Positions 17,760-25,515 of a DNA stretch of 64,000 bases are shown here, piece after piece. The position numbers and the translations under genes are program-made. The first letter of the stretch is position 1; every line of letters begins with the position of its first letter. The DNA comes from Kitasatospora indigofera (GTDB lineage Bacteria; Actinomycetota; Actinomycetes; Streptomycetales; Streptomycetaceae): the NCBI RefSeq assembly GCF_014655955.1, contig NZ_BNBO01000025.1:1-64000 (forward strand), read 5' to 3'. The notes beneath the pieces were generated by a model. It saw only the letters and a program-made list of their open reading frames with translations. It ran no database searches and had not been told where the DNA came from.

Positions 17760-19094
17760 TCAGGCCGGCACGTCCAGACCCCGGTCGTGGGCCGGGTCGT
17801 CGGCGAGGCCGGGCCGGCGGACGTCGGCGGGCGGGGGGACGTCGGCGGGCGGGGGGCCGGACCCGTCGGCGACCGGGCGGTCCGCCGGGAGCTGCCGGAC
17901 GGACGGGAGGCAGAGCAGTGCGAGGGCGGCGGGGACACCGAGCACCGTCATCGCGAACAGGGTGGGCCGGAGCCCGAGGGCGGCGGAGACCGGGCCGGCC
18001 AGGACGAGGCCGAGCGGCATCAGACCGGCCGACAGCAGGTGGTCGTAGGAGCTGACCCGGGAGAGGGAGTCCTCCGGGACGTGCGTCTGCAGCGAGGTCT
18101 CCCAGAGGACGAAGAAGAGGGACACGCCCACACCGGTGACCGCTTCGAGGGCGGCGATCAGGACGACCGGGCCGCCGGAGCCGATGATCAGCGCCTGGCA
18201 GGAGGCCACCGCCAGGGCGGCGGCCGCCAGCGCCATCGGGCGGGCCGGTTTCAGGCGGTACGCGCAGACGTCGCCCGCGACGGCGCCGACGCCGAACGCC
18301 GCCGTCACCAGGGACCAGCTCGCGGCGCCGCCCCACTCGCGGTCGGCGATGACCGGCCCGAGGACGAACACCGAGGGCAGGACCACCACGTGGTACACCG
18401 CCATCGCCGCCATCCCGGACCAGACCCAGGTCCGCGACCGCACCTGCGCCCAGCCGGCCCGCAGTTCGCCGAGGAAGGTGCCGCCCGCGCCGCCGGTCAC
18501 CGCCTTCTCCCGCGGCCGCAGCCGCAGCAGGAAGGCCGCACTGGCCGCGAAGGTCAGGGCGTCGAAGGCCAGCGCCCCGCCCGGGCCGGCCAGCGCCACC
18601 AGGAGGCCGGCCACGGCCGGCCCCACCACCAGGCCCGCGGACTGCACGAGTCCGCGCAGCGCGTTGGCCTCGCGCAGCCGCTCGGGTGCCACCACCAGCG
18701 GGAGCAGCCCGGTGGAGGCCGGCATGAAGAAGGCGTCCGCCGTGCCGAACAGCAGCATCAGCAGGGCCAGTTCCGGCACCCCGGCGAGCCCGGCGAGCAG
18801 CAGCCCGGCCGCCGCGCCCTGCACCACGAACCGCGCCAGGTCGGAGGCGAGCATGATCCGGTGGCGGCGGAAGCGGTCCGCCCAGACCCCGCCGACCAGG
18901 GTGAAGACCAGCATGGGAACGAGCCCCGCGGCCGCCACCAGGCCGACGTCGGAGGCGGAGCCGCCGACCGCCAGTACCGCGAAGGGCACGGCGACGAAGG
19001 ACACCCGGTCCCCCAGCACGGACAGCGACTGACCGGCGAACAGGCGGGCGAACTGCGGTTCCTCGCGCAGGACCGCGGGGATCAGGGCCTTCAT
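17760..19094 (-). CDS. MFS transporter (enterobactin-exporter-like subfamily)
   Basis: 444 residues with about 12 hydrophobic helices. The loop after helix 2 has the major facilitator signature GGVWADRFRRHRIM. The N-terminal FARLFAGQSLSVLGDRV pattern is common in actinomycete MFS exporters of the MFS_3 (EntS-like) group. A Pro/Asp-rich tail of about 40 residues follows the last helix. The substrate cannot be told. It faces glpD and lies 260 bp from gntP; no regulator is attached. ATG 19094 lacks a clear ribosome site. Confidence 0.85.
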   Translation of the reverse strand: MKALIPAVLREEPQFARLFAGQSLSVLGDRVSFVAVPFAVLAVGGSASDVGLVAAAGLVPMLVFTLVGGVWADRFRRHRIMLASDLARFVVQGAAAGLLLAGLAGVPELALLMLLFGTADAFFMPASTGLLPLVVAPERLREANALRGLVQSAGLVVGPAVAGLLVALAGPGGALAFDALTFAASAAFLLRLRPREKAVTGGAGGTFLGELRAGWAQVRSRTWVWSGMAAMAVYHVVVLPSVFVLGPVIADREWGGAASWSLVTAAFGVGAVAGDVCAYRLKPARPMALAAAALAVASCQALIIGSGGPVVLIAALEAVTGVGVSLFFVLWETSLQTHVPEDSLSRVSSYDHLLSAGLMPLGLVLAGPVSAALGLRPTLFAMTVLGVPAALALLCLPSVRQLPADRPVADGSGPPPADVPPPADVRRPGLADDPAHDRGLDVPA

Positions 19095-19272
19095 GGTGAA
19101 CCGATCGGCAGCGGGGACTGGAGGCAGCCCGATGCTAGGGATCCCACCGCCCGTTGTCGCCCGAGTTTGTCCGGGCCCGCGCCGCCGGGCCGTCCCCCGG
19201 GCACCGTACGGCCGTCCCCGGGCCGGCGGGCCGCACGGCCGTTCGGCGGACGCCGCCCGGCCGGGAACGGCG

Positions 19273-19307
19273 GAGGGGCGGCACCCGGACCCCGGGTACC
19301 GCCCCTC
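19273..19307 (-). terminator. Terminator after gntP
   Basis: A 16-bp stem with one mismatch (19273-19288 with 19292-19307) and a 3-nt loop, about 50 bp past the gntP stop. The rest of the 19095-19355 gap shows nothing else. Confidence 0.75.
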
Positions 19308-19355
19308 CTCGCGCCGTGCGCCGTACGGCCCGCCGGCTGCGGTTCACCGGGTCGG

Positions 19356-20759
19356 CTAGATCACCAGGCTGAGCGGCATGATCAGCGCGATCGCGACGAC
19401 CGAGATCACGGTCTCCATCACCGACCAGGACTTCAGCGTCTGGCCGACGCTCATCCCGAAGTACTCCTTGACCAGCCAGAAGCCGGCGTCGTTGACGTGC
19501 GAGAAGAACAGCGACCCGGCGCCGATGGCCAGCACCAGCAGCGAGGCGTGGGTGGTCGACATCTCGGCCGCCAGCGGGGCCACGATGCCGGCCGCCGTGA
19601 TGGTGGCGACGGTGGCCGAGCCGGTGGCCAGCCGGATCAGGACGGCGATCAGCCAGCCGAGCAGCAGGGCCGAGATGTGCCACTTGCTCGACCACTCGCT
19701 GACGGCGTTGCCGACCCCGACGTCGATCAGGGTCTGCTTGAAACCACCGCCGGCGCCGACGATGAAGACGATGCCGGCGATCGGGCCGAGCGACTTCTCG
19801 ACGGTGGACGAGATCCGGGCCTTGCTGAAGCCGGCCGCCCGGCCGAGCGTCAGCATGCCGAGCAGGACGGCGGCGAGCAGGGCGATCAGCGGCGAGCCGA
19901 TGAAGTCGAAGACCCGCTGGGGCATCGCCTTGGGGTCGTCGATCACCACGTCGACCAGGGCCTTGCCGAGCATCAGGATGACCGGGAGCAGGATCGTCAC
20001 CAGGACGGCGCCGAAGCTCGGGGTGTGCTCCCGCTTCTCGCTCTCCTCCGTCGCGGCCGGGGCGATCGCCTCGGGGACGCTCAACGGCCCGACCCAGCGC
20101 TCGGCGACCCGGGCGAACAGCGGGCCGGCGACGATCAGGGTGGGGACGGCGATCAGCAGGCCGAGGGCCAGCGTGACGCCGAGGTCCGCCTTCAGGGCGT
20201 CGACGGCCACCAGCGGGCCCGGGTGCGGCGGCACCAGGCCGTGCAGCACCGACAGGCCGGCCAGCGCCGGGATGCCCACCCGCATCAGCGGCAGGTTGCC
20301 GCGGCGGGCCACCAGCAGCACGATCGGGATCAGCAGCACCACGCCGACCTCGAAGAAGAGCGGCAGGCCGAGCACGGCCGCGATCAGCGCCATCGCCCAC
20401 GGCAGGGCCTTGCGGCCGGTGCGCGCGAGGACGGTGTCGGCGATGATGTTCGCCCCGCCGGAGTCCGCGAGCAGCTTGCCGAGCATCGCGCCCAGGCCGA
20501 TCAGCAGTCCGACGCCGGCGACGGTGGCGCCGAAACCGGTGGAGAAGCTGGTCAGCAGCTTGTCGAAGGGGGCGCCGGCCACCACGGCGAGCAGGCCGGA
20601 GCCGATCGTGAGGGCCAGGAAGGGGTGCAGCTTCAGCTTGGTGATCAGCAGCACGATGGCGCCGATGCTGAGCAGCACCGCCAGCAGCAGCCGGCCGTCG
20701 CTGCTGGTGTGCGGGAGCGCCGTCGGCGCGGCCGCGAGGAGAGTGGGGGACAGGCTCAC
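19356..20759 (-). CDS. gntP: Gluconate permease, GntP family
   Basis: A 467-residue membrane protein with 12 or more hydrophobic segments and GntP-type sequence (KLHPFLALTIGSGLLAVVAG; FVVGAGGGFKQTL-like glycine-rich segment). It likely imports D-gluconate by proton symport. GTG 20759 overlaps the gntK stop (GTGA), so the two are translationally coupled. It ends before a strong hairpin. Confidence 0.93.
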   Translation of the reverse strand: MSLSPTLLAAAPTALPHTSSDGRLLLAVLLSIGAIVLLITKLKLHPFLALTIGSGLLAVVAGAPFDKLLTSFSTGFGATVAGVGLLIGLGAMLGKLLADSGGANIIADTVLARTGRKALPWAMALIAAVLGLPLFFEVGVVLLIPIVLLVARRGNLPLMRVGIPALAGLSVLHGLVPPHPGPLVAVDALKADLGVTLALGLLIAVPTLIVAGPLFARVAERWVGPLSVPEAIAPAATEESEKREHTPSFGAVLVTILLPVILMLGKALVDVVIDDPKAMPQRVFDFIGSPLIALLAAVLLGMLTLGRAAGFSKARISSTVEKSLGPIAGIVFIVGAGGGFKQTLIDVGVGNAVSEWSSKWHISALLLGWLIAVLIRLATGSATVATITAAGIVAPLAAEMSTTHASLLVLAIGAGSLFFSHVNDAGFWLVKEYFGMSVGQTLKSWSVMETVISVVAIALIMPLSLVI

Positions 20760-21295
20760 GCGAGGTCTCCATTGACAGGCCGCAGGAGCTCCACGGCCAT
20801 CTCGACGAGTTGTTCGGGGGCAGGACCGACGTCCAGCACGGCGCCGCGCTCGTCACCCTGGAGGGGCTCCAGGGCGGCGTACTGGGATCCGAGCAGGGAC
20901 GCCGGCATGAAGTGACCGGTGCGGTGGGCGAGCCGGTCCTCGACCAGCTCGTGCCCGCCGCTGAGGTGCAGGAAGAAGGCACCCGGGCAGCTCGCGCGCA
21001 GGATGTCGCGGTAGTGCCGCTTCAGCGCCGAGCAGGTCACCACTCCCCCGGTGCCGGCCTCGGCGCGTTCGCCGAGCCAGCCGCCCAGGGCGCGGAGCCA
21101 CGGGGCCCGGTCCTGGTCGTCCAGGGGGGTGCCGGCCGACATCTTGGCGATGTTGGCGGGCGGGTGGAAGTCGTCCGCCTCGGCGTAGGGAAGCGCGAGG
21201 CGCTCGGCCAGCAGGCGGGCGACGGTGGTCTTGCCGACGCCCGAGACGCCCATCACCACGATGGTGGGCGGCTGGTTCTCGACGCTGAGAGCCAT
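20756..21295 (-). CDS. gntK: Gluconokinase
   Basis: A 179-residue P-loop kinase making 6-phosphogluconate. GVSGVGKTTVA is the Walker A, and EADDFHPPANIAKM and CSALKRHYRDILR are gluconokinase signatures. ATG 21295 has AAGGAG at about 8 nt; the longer upstream frame is not conserved. First gene of gntK-gntP, divergent from gntR across a region with two inverted GT-N3-AC sites. Confidence 0.95.
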   Translation of the reverse strand: MALSVENQPPTIVVMGVSGVGKTTVARLLAERLALPYAEADDFHPPANIAKMSAGTPLDDQDRAPWLRALGGWLGERAEAGTGGVVTCSALKRHYRDILRASCPGAFFLHLSGGHELVEDRLAHRTGHFMPASLLGSQYAALEPLQGDERGAVLDVGPAPEQLVEMAVELLRPVNGDLA

Positions 21296-21390
21296 GGGTG
21301 GTGCTCCTTCTCTGCCAGGCCACTGATGCCTGTGGGGATGCCTGTGGGCGGGGCCAGGGCCTGCGGTCGCTGGCAACTATCTCCCCAAAG

Positions 21391-21429
21391 GTATGACCTA
21401 TTCAAGGGGAGGAAACCAAATCGTCATAC
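21391..21429. promoter_or_regulatory. Paired GntR-type operators
   Basis: AGGTATGACCT (21389-21399) contains GTATGAC and its reverse complement GTCATAC lies at 21423-21429, 25 bp on. Both are GT-N3-AC sites of FadR-subfamily GntR regulators, in the only intergenic space between gntK and gntR. The stretch is AT-richer than its surroundings. Confidence 0.6.
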
Positions 21430-21569
21430 TTTTATGCCCGGCGGTGCGCAGGACGGCCTTCGACCGTTCGGCGAGCCTCCGGCCTGCTCCCGCACCCGCA
21501 CCCGCACCGCGGTGGCCGGATCGGTGCACGGCGAGCGGGGCGGTACGGAGCCGGACCGGCACCGGCGAC

Positions 21570-21575
21570 TAGGCT
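21570..21575 (+). promoter_or_regulatory. -10 box of leaderless gntR
   Basis: TAGGCT lies 6 nt before the gntR ATG with no Shine-Dalgarno between, as in leaderless streptomycete mRNAs. Confidence 0.5.
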
Positions 21576-21581
21576 GGCCCG

Positions 21582-22277
21582 ATGGACATCCAGGGCCTGC
21601 CCGGCCGACTCCTCGCCGATCTGGGACCGGCCATCGCCTCCGGTGAGATCCCGGAGGGCGCGGTGCTCCGGGGCGAGGAGCTGGAGGAGCGCTTCGGGGT
21701 GTCCCGCACGGTGGTCCGCGAGGCCGTCCGGATCCTGGAGTCGATGCGGATGGTGGAGTCGCGCCGGCGGGTGGGCATCACCGTGCAGCCCAAGTCGGAC
21801 TGGGACGTCTTCGACCCGCTGGTGATCCGCTGGCGGCTGGCCGGCGCGGACCGCCCGGCGCAGCTGCGCTCGCTCGGCTCGCTGCGGGTGGCGGTGGAGC
21901 CCGCGGCGGCGGCCCTGGCGGCCACCCACGCCACCGACGACGACTGCCGCGCGCTCAGCGCCCTCGCCGTCGAACTGACCGTCACCGCGCGGGCCGCGGA
22001 CCTGGAGACGTTCCTGCAGCACGACATCGCGTTCCACGCGACCGTCCTGAAGGCCTCCGGCAACGAGATGTTCGCGCACCTGGGCGACACCGTCGGCGCG
22101 GTGCTGACCGGGCGGACGGAGTATCATCTGATGCCGCATCAGCCGGAGTCGTACGCGATCAGGCTGCACCGCGAGGTGGCGGAGGCGATCTGCGCCGGGG
22201 ACCCGGAGCGCGCGGAGCGGGCCATGCGGACGATCGTGACCGGGGCGCTCGACGAGCTCGACAAGCAGCTGGCCTGA
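21582..22277 (+). CDS. gntR: Gluconate operon regulator, GntR/FadR subfamily
   Basis: 231 residues: N-terminal GntR winged helix (LEERFGVSRTVVREAVRILE) and C-terminal all-helical FCD ligand domain with the metal His pattern (DIAFH...; LHREV). It is expected to repress gntK-gntP and respond to gluconate or 6-phosphogluconate. ATG 21582 is the first codon after a TAGGCT box, suggesting leaderless translation. It is divergent from gntKP. Confidence 0.92.
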   Translation: MDIQGLPGRLLADLGPAIASGEIPEGAVLRGEELEERFGVSRTVVREAVRILESMRMVESRRRVGITVQPKSDWDVFDPLVIRWRLAGADRPAQLRSLGSLRVAVEPAAAALAATHATDDDCRALSALAVELTVTARAADLETFLQHDIAFHATVLKASGNEMFAHLGDTVGAVLTGRTEYHLMPHQPESYAIRLHREVAEAICAGDPERAERAMRTIVTGALDELDKQLA

Positions 22278-22470
22278 CCCGCCAGGGGCGGGCGCGGCGG
22301 CCGGGCCGGCGTCGCGGGGCCCAGCAGGGGCGCATCAGCCGCACATCACCCGAATTCCTGACAGACCAGGGGAATCGGACGCATACTTCCGGTCGGCCGG
22401 GGCAGGGTGGTGCGTACGGGCGCAGGGTGCGCCCGCGCACGCCGCCCTGTTCCCGCCCCGGGGGTCGCCG

Positions 22471-22893
22471 ATGTCCGCCAAGCGCCGCCGACTGCCCGAC
22501 GAGGTGCGTTCCGCCGCCGTCCGGGCCGTGGTCTGTCTCGCCTGCACGCTCGTCGGCCTGATCGTGGCGGTGCTGGCCTCCTACGCCCACAGCGGGGCGC
22601 TGACGCCGGCCCTGATGGCGATGGGGCTCGGGGTGTTCGGCACCGCCTGGTGCCTGCTGGAGATCCTGATCTCCCGTCAGATCGCCGCACAGCGGGCCCG
22701 CGGGCCGCATTCCGCCTCGCCGATGGCCGGCGGGCGCGGGCCCGCCGCGCTGCCCCCGGCTCAGTCGCAGGCCCGCACGCCCCCGGTACGCGCCGGACAC
22801 CCCGGCCCGTACCCGTACCCGCAGACCGGGGCGTCCGGCGGCGTGCCCGGGCCTGGCGGCCCCGGCCGTCAGCCCCGGCTGCCCACCGCGTAG
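22471..22893 (+). CDS. Small two-helix membrane protein
   Basis: 140 residues, unknown function. Two predicted transmembrane helices (about 18-42 and 47-70) follow a basic N-terminus (KRRR) and precede a long Pro/Gly/Ala-rich tail, probably cytoplasmic. There is no recognised domain. Its last 25 bp overlap the convergent oxidoreductase gene. The ribosome site is weak. Conservation across streptomycetes would confirm it. Confidence 0.6.
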   Translation: MSAKRRRLPDEVRSAAVRAVVCLACTLVGLIVAVLASYAHSGALTPALMAMGLGVFGTAWCLLEILISRQIAAQRARGPHSASPMAGGRGPAALPPAQSQARTPPVRAGHPGPYPYPQTGASGGVPGPGGPGRQPRLPTA

Positions 22894-23960
22894 CCGTACT
22901 GCACCGGCCAGCGGCGCTCGGCGCCCAGCTCCCGGGCGGCCTGCTGCGGCCAGTACGGGTTGCGGAGCAGCTCGCGGCCGAGCAGGACGGCGTCCGCCTG
23001 ACCGTCCACGACGATCCGCTCGGCCTGCTCCGGCTCGGTGATCAGGCCGACGGCGGCGGTGGCGAGGCCGGTGGCGGCGCGGACCTGCTCGGCGAACGGC
23101 ACCTGGAAGCCGGGGGCGACCGGGATGACGGCGTCCTTCGCGGTGCCGCCGGTGGAGACGTCGACCAGGTCGACGCCGACGTCCTTGAGCTGCTTGGCCA
23201 GCAGCACGGTGTCCTCGGGCGTCCAGCTCTCCTGGCCGTCCAGCCAGTCGGTGGCCGAGACCCGGAAGAACAGCGGCAGGCCCTCGGGCCAGACCGCGCG
23301 GACGGCGGTGGCCACCTCCAGGGCGAACCGGGTGCGGTTGGCGAAGGAGCCGCCGTACTCGTCGGTCCGGTGGTTGGCGACCGGGGACAGGAAGGCGTGG
23401 ATCAGGTAGCCGTGGGCGCCGTGGATCTCGACCACCTTGAAACCCGCCGCGAGCGCGCGCTCGGCGGCCGCCACGAAGGCGCGGACGATGTCCTGGATCT
23501 CCTCGACGGTGAGTTCCAGCGGCTGCGGGTTGGTGCCGAAGGGGACGGTGGACGGGCCGCTCGGCTGCCAGCCGTTCTCCCCCGCCGGGACGGGTGCGCC
23601 GCCGAGCCAGGGGCGGTCGGTGCTGGCCTTGCGGCCGGCGTGGCCGAGCTGGATCGCCGGGACGGCGCCGAACTGCTCGACCTGGGCGGCGATCCGGGCC
23701 AGGCTCTCCTGCTGGCGCTCGTTCCACAGGCCCAGGTCGTAGGGGGAGATCCGCCCCTCGGGGCTGATCGCCGTCGCCTCGACCATCACCAGGCCGGCGC
23801 CGCCGGCGGCGCGGGAGGCGAGGTGGGTCAGGTGGAAGTCGGTCGCCACGCCGGCCTCCGGACCGACCGGCTGTGCCGAATAGGTGCACATCGGAGCCAT
23901 CCAGACCCGGTTGGGCACGGTGAGCGAACGCAGGGTGATCGGCTCGAACAGGGCGGACAC
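22869..23960 (-). CDS. NADH:flavin oxidoreductase, old yellow enzyme family (YqjM/NamA type)
   Basis: A 363-residue FMN TIM-barrel that reduces activated alkenes with NADPH. It shows the YqjM-class traits APMCTYSA (Cys of this class), the active-site HxxH (QLGHAGRKAS region) and the C-terminal FMN-phosphate segment with LLGRELLRNPYW. GTG 23960 is preceded by AAGGAG. It is divergent from an ArsR regulator with iterated operator repeats between them, so it is probably derepressed by a toxic compound or redox stress. Confidence 0.92.
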   Translation of the reverse strand: MSALFEPITLRSLTVPNRVWMAPMCTYSAQPVGPEAGVATDFHLTHLASRAAGGAGLVMVEATAISPEGRISPYDLGLWNERQQESLARIAAQVEQFGAVPAIQLGHAGRKASTDRPWLGGAPVPAGENGWQPSGPSTVPFGTNPQPLELTVEEIQDIVRAFVAAAERALAAGFKVVEIHGAHGYLIHAFLSPVANHRTDEYGGSFANRTRFALEVATAVRAVWPEGLPLFFRVSATDWLDGQESWTPEDTVLLAKQLKDVGVDLVDVSTGGTAKDAVIPVAPGFQVPFAEQVRAATGLATAAVGLITEPEQAERIVVDGQADAVLLGRELLRNPYWPQQAARELGAERRWPVQYGYAVGSRG

Positions 23961-24009
23961 GGGCGACTCCTTCGACGTAACGGCCGGCCTCGGGCACCGG
24001 GCATCGTTG

Positions 24010-24062
24010 TACGAGATTCACCGTACTACGAGAAATGTCGAACTACGAAAGTCGTCGTACGA
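24010..24062. promoter_or_regulatory. Three 17-bp direct repeats: ArsR operator and promoter
   Basis: Units start at 24010, 24027 and 24044 with the pattern TACGARA-N5-CGNAC, exactly 17 bp apart, and a fourth TACGA at 24058 is part of a TACGAT -10 box (24058-24063) 6 nt before the arsR start. The region is much AT-richer than its surroundings. ArsR binding here would block both divergent genes. Confidence 0.6.
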
Positions 24063-24069
24063 TGGCCGC

Positions 24070-24537
24070 ATGACCGGAGGAACCGAGCTGCCGACCCGAG
24101 AACGGCCCGCCCCCGCACCGACGACGGAGACCACCGCGCCCCGGGCCGACGCTCCCGCACCGACGACGGGTACCGCCGTCGCCGACGGGCCGACCGCGGC
24201 ACCCTCCCCGGCGCTGCCCGAGCCGGCGCTCGACGAGATCCGGCTGGAGGCCGTCCTGCACGCCCTCGCCGACCCGGTCCGGCTGCGGATCGTCGGCGAA
24301 CTCGCCGCCGGCCACAGCGAGATGTCCTGCATCGCCTTCGGCCTGCCGGTCACCAAGTCCACCAGTACGCATCACTTCCGGGTGCTGCGCGAGGCCGGGG
24401 TGATCCGCCAGCACCGGCGCGGGACCTCACGGATGAGCGCCCTGCGGCGGGAGGACCTCGCCGCGCTCTTCCCCGGGCTGCTGGACAGCGTGCTGGCCGC
24501 GGTCGGCCGGCAGCCGGCGGGCCCGCCGCCGGCCTGA
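24070..24537 (+). CDS. ArsR-family transcriptional regulator
   Basis: 155 residues. The first 55 are a disordered Pro/Ala/Thr tail; then a winged helix (LHALADPVRLRIVGEL; recognition helix KSTSTHHFRVLREAGVI). The one cysteine (MSCIAF) lies before the recognition helix, so a classical metal site of two or more Cys is absent and the ligand may be an oxidant or electrophile. ATG 24070 comes 6 nt after a TACGAT box and lacks a ribosome site, so it is probably leaderless. Divergent from the old yellow enzyme gene. Confidence 0.88.
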   Translation: MTGGTELPTRERPAPAPTTETTAPRADAPAPTTGTAVADGPTAAPSPALPEPALDEIRLEAVLHALADPVRLRIVGELAAGHSEMSCIAFGLPVTKSTSTHHFRVLREAGVIRQHRRGTSRMSALRREDLAALFPGLLDSVLAAVGRQPAGPPPA

Positions 24538-24561
24538 CCGCGCCCGGCCGCCGGAACGGCG

Positions 24562-25353
24562 TCAGACCACCACCCGGTAGTGCGTGGTGAGCCGGTTCGC
24601 GTCGTCCAGCACGTGGAAGGCGACCATCGGCGGCTGGTCGAACGCGATCCCGCTGCCGCCCTCGCAGGGCAGCGTCACGGTGGAGACCACACCGGGCGCC
24701 ACCAGCAGCGGCCGGCCGGCGAAGGTGGTCGCGGCCCCGGTGTGGGCGTGCCCGCAGAGCAGTGCGGCGACCCTCGCATGGCGGGACAGCACCTCCGCCA
24801 GCCGCTCCTCGCCCTGCTGCCGGATCCGGTCCACCCACGGCAGGTGCAGCGCCACCGGCGGGTGGTGGAAGGCCACCAGGGCCGGCTCGTCCTGCGGGCC
24901 CTCGCCCAGCGTCCGGTCCAGCCAGTCGAGGGTCCCGTCGTCCAGCAGGCCGTCGTCCCGGCCCGGGATCGAGGAGTCGCAGAGCAGGAAGGTCACGCCG
25001 GGGAGCCGGCGGACCTGGTTGACCGGCCGGTCCGGGTCCTGGCCGTCGTCGCCGGCCGCCGGGCCGAGCAGGCCCCGCCGGAAGGCGGCCCGCCGGTCGT
25101 GGTTGCCCGGGCAGGTCAGCACCGGGTGCGGCGAGACCAGCAGCTTCGCCGCCTTCTCGTACTCGGCCGGAGTGCCGTGGTCGGCGATGTCGCCGGTCAC
25201 CAGGACGGCGTCGAGCGGCCCCGGCAGGCCGTTCAGGTACTCCATGACGCGTTCGGCCCGGACGAGCGCCATGGCTCCGCCGTCCCGGCGGCCGAGCCGT
25301 CCCGCCCGCTCCTGGCCGATGTGGATGTCGCTGAGGTGAGCGATGGTCAGCAT
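24562..25353 (-). CDS. Calcineurin-like metallophosphoesterase (CpdA-like)
   Basis: 263 residues with all five motifs of the two-metal phosphoesterase fold: LSDIHIG, GDIADHG, GNHD, HHPP and GHAH. It resembles cyclic-nucleotide phosphodiesterase CpdA, though the substrate cannot be told from sequence. ATG 25353 fits the family start; the upstream in-frame extension is artefactual. A TAGGGT box 7 nt before the ATG suggests its own leaderless transcript, separate from the SMC-like genes 162 bp upstream. Confidence 0.88.
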   Translation of the reverse strand: MLTIAHLSDIHIGQERAGRLGRRDGGAMALVRAERVMEYLNGLPGPLDAVLVTGDIADHGTPAEYEKAAKLLVSPHPVLTCPGNHDRRAAFRRGLLGPAAGDDGQDPDRPVNQVRRLPGVTFLLCDSSIPGRDDGLLDDGTLDWLDRTLGEGPQDEPALVAFHHPPVALHLPWVDRIRQQGEERLAEVLSRHARVAALLCGHAHTGAATTFAGRPLLVAPGVVSTVTLPCEGGSGIAFDQPPMVAFHVLDDANRLTTHYRVVV

Positions 25354-25360
25354 GGCCGCC

Positions 25361-25366
25361 ACCCTA
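25361..25366 (-). promoter_or_regulatory. -10 box of the phosphoesterase gene
   Basis: TAGGGT on the minus strand, 7 nt before ATG 25353, no Shine-Dalgarno. Confidence 0.45.
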
Positions 25367-25515
25367 GGACGGGACGCGGATCCCGGGAAGGCGTCCGGGA
25401 GGCACGGGGCCCTGCCCGCCGGCCGCCCCGCACGGCACGGCACGCCCGCTGGAGACCGGCGGCCGGCGAGGCGGCGGACAGGGCGGCCGACGGGCAGCGC
25501 GGCCGACGGCGGTGG

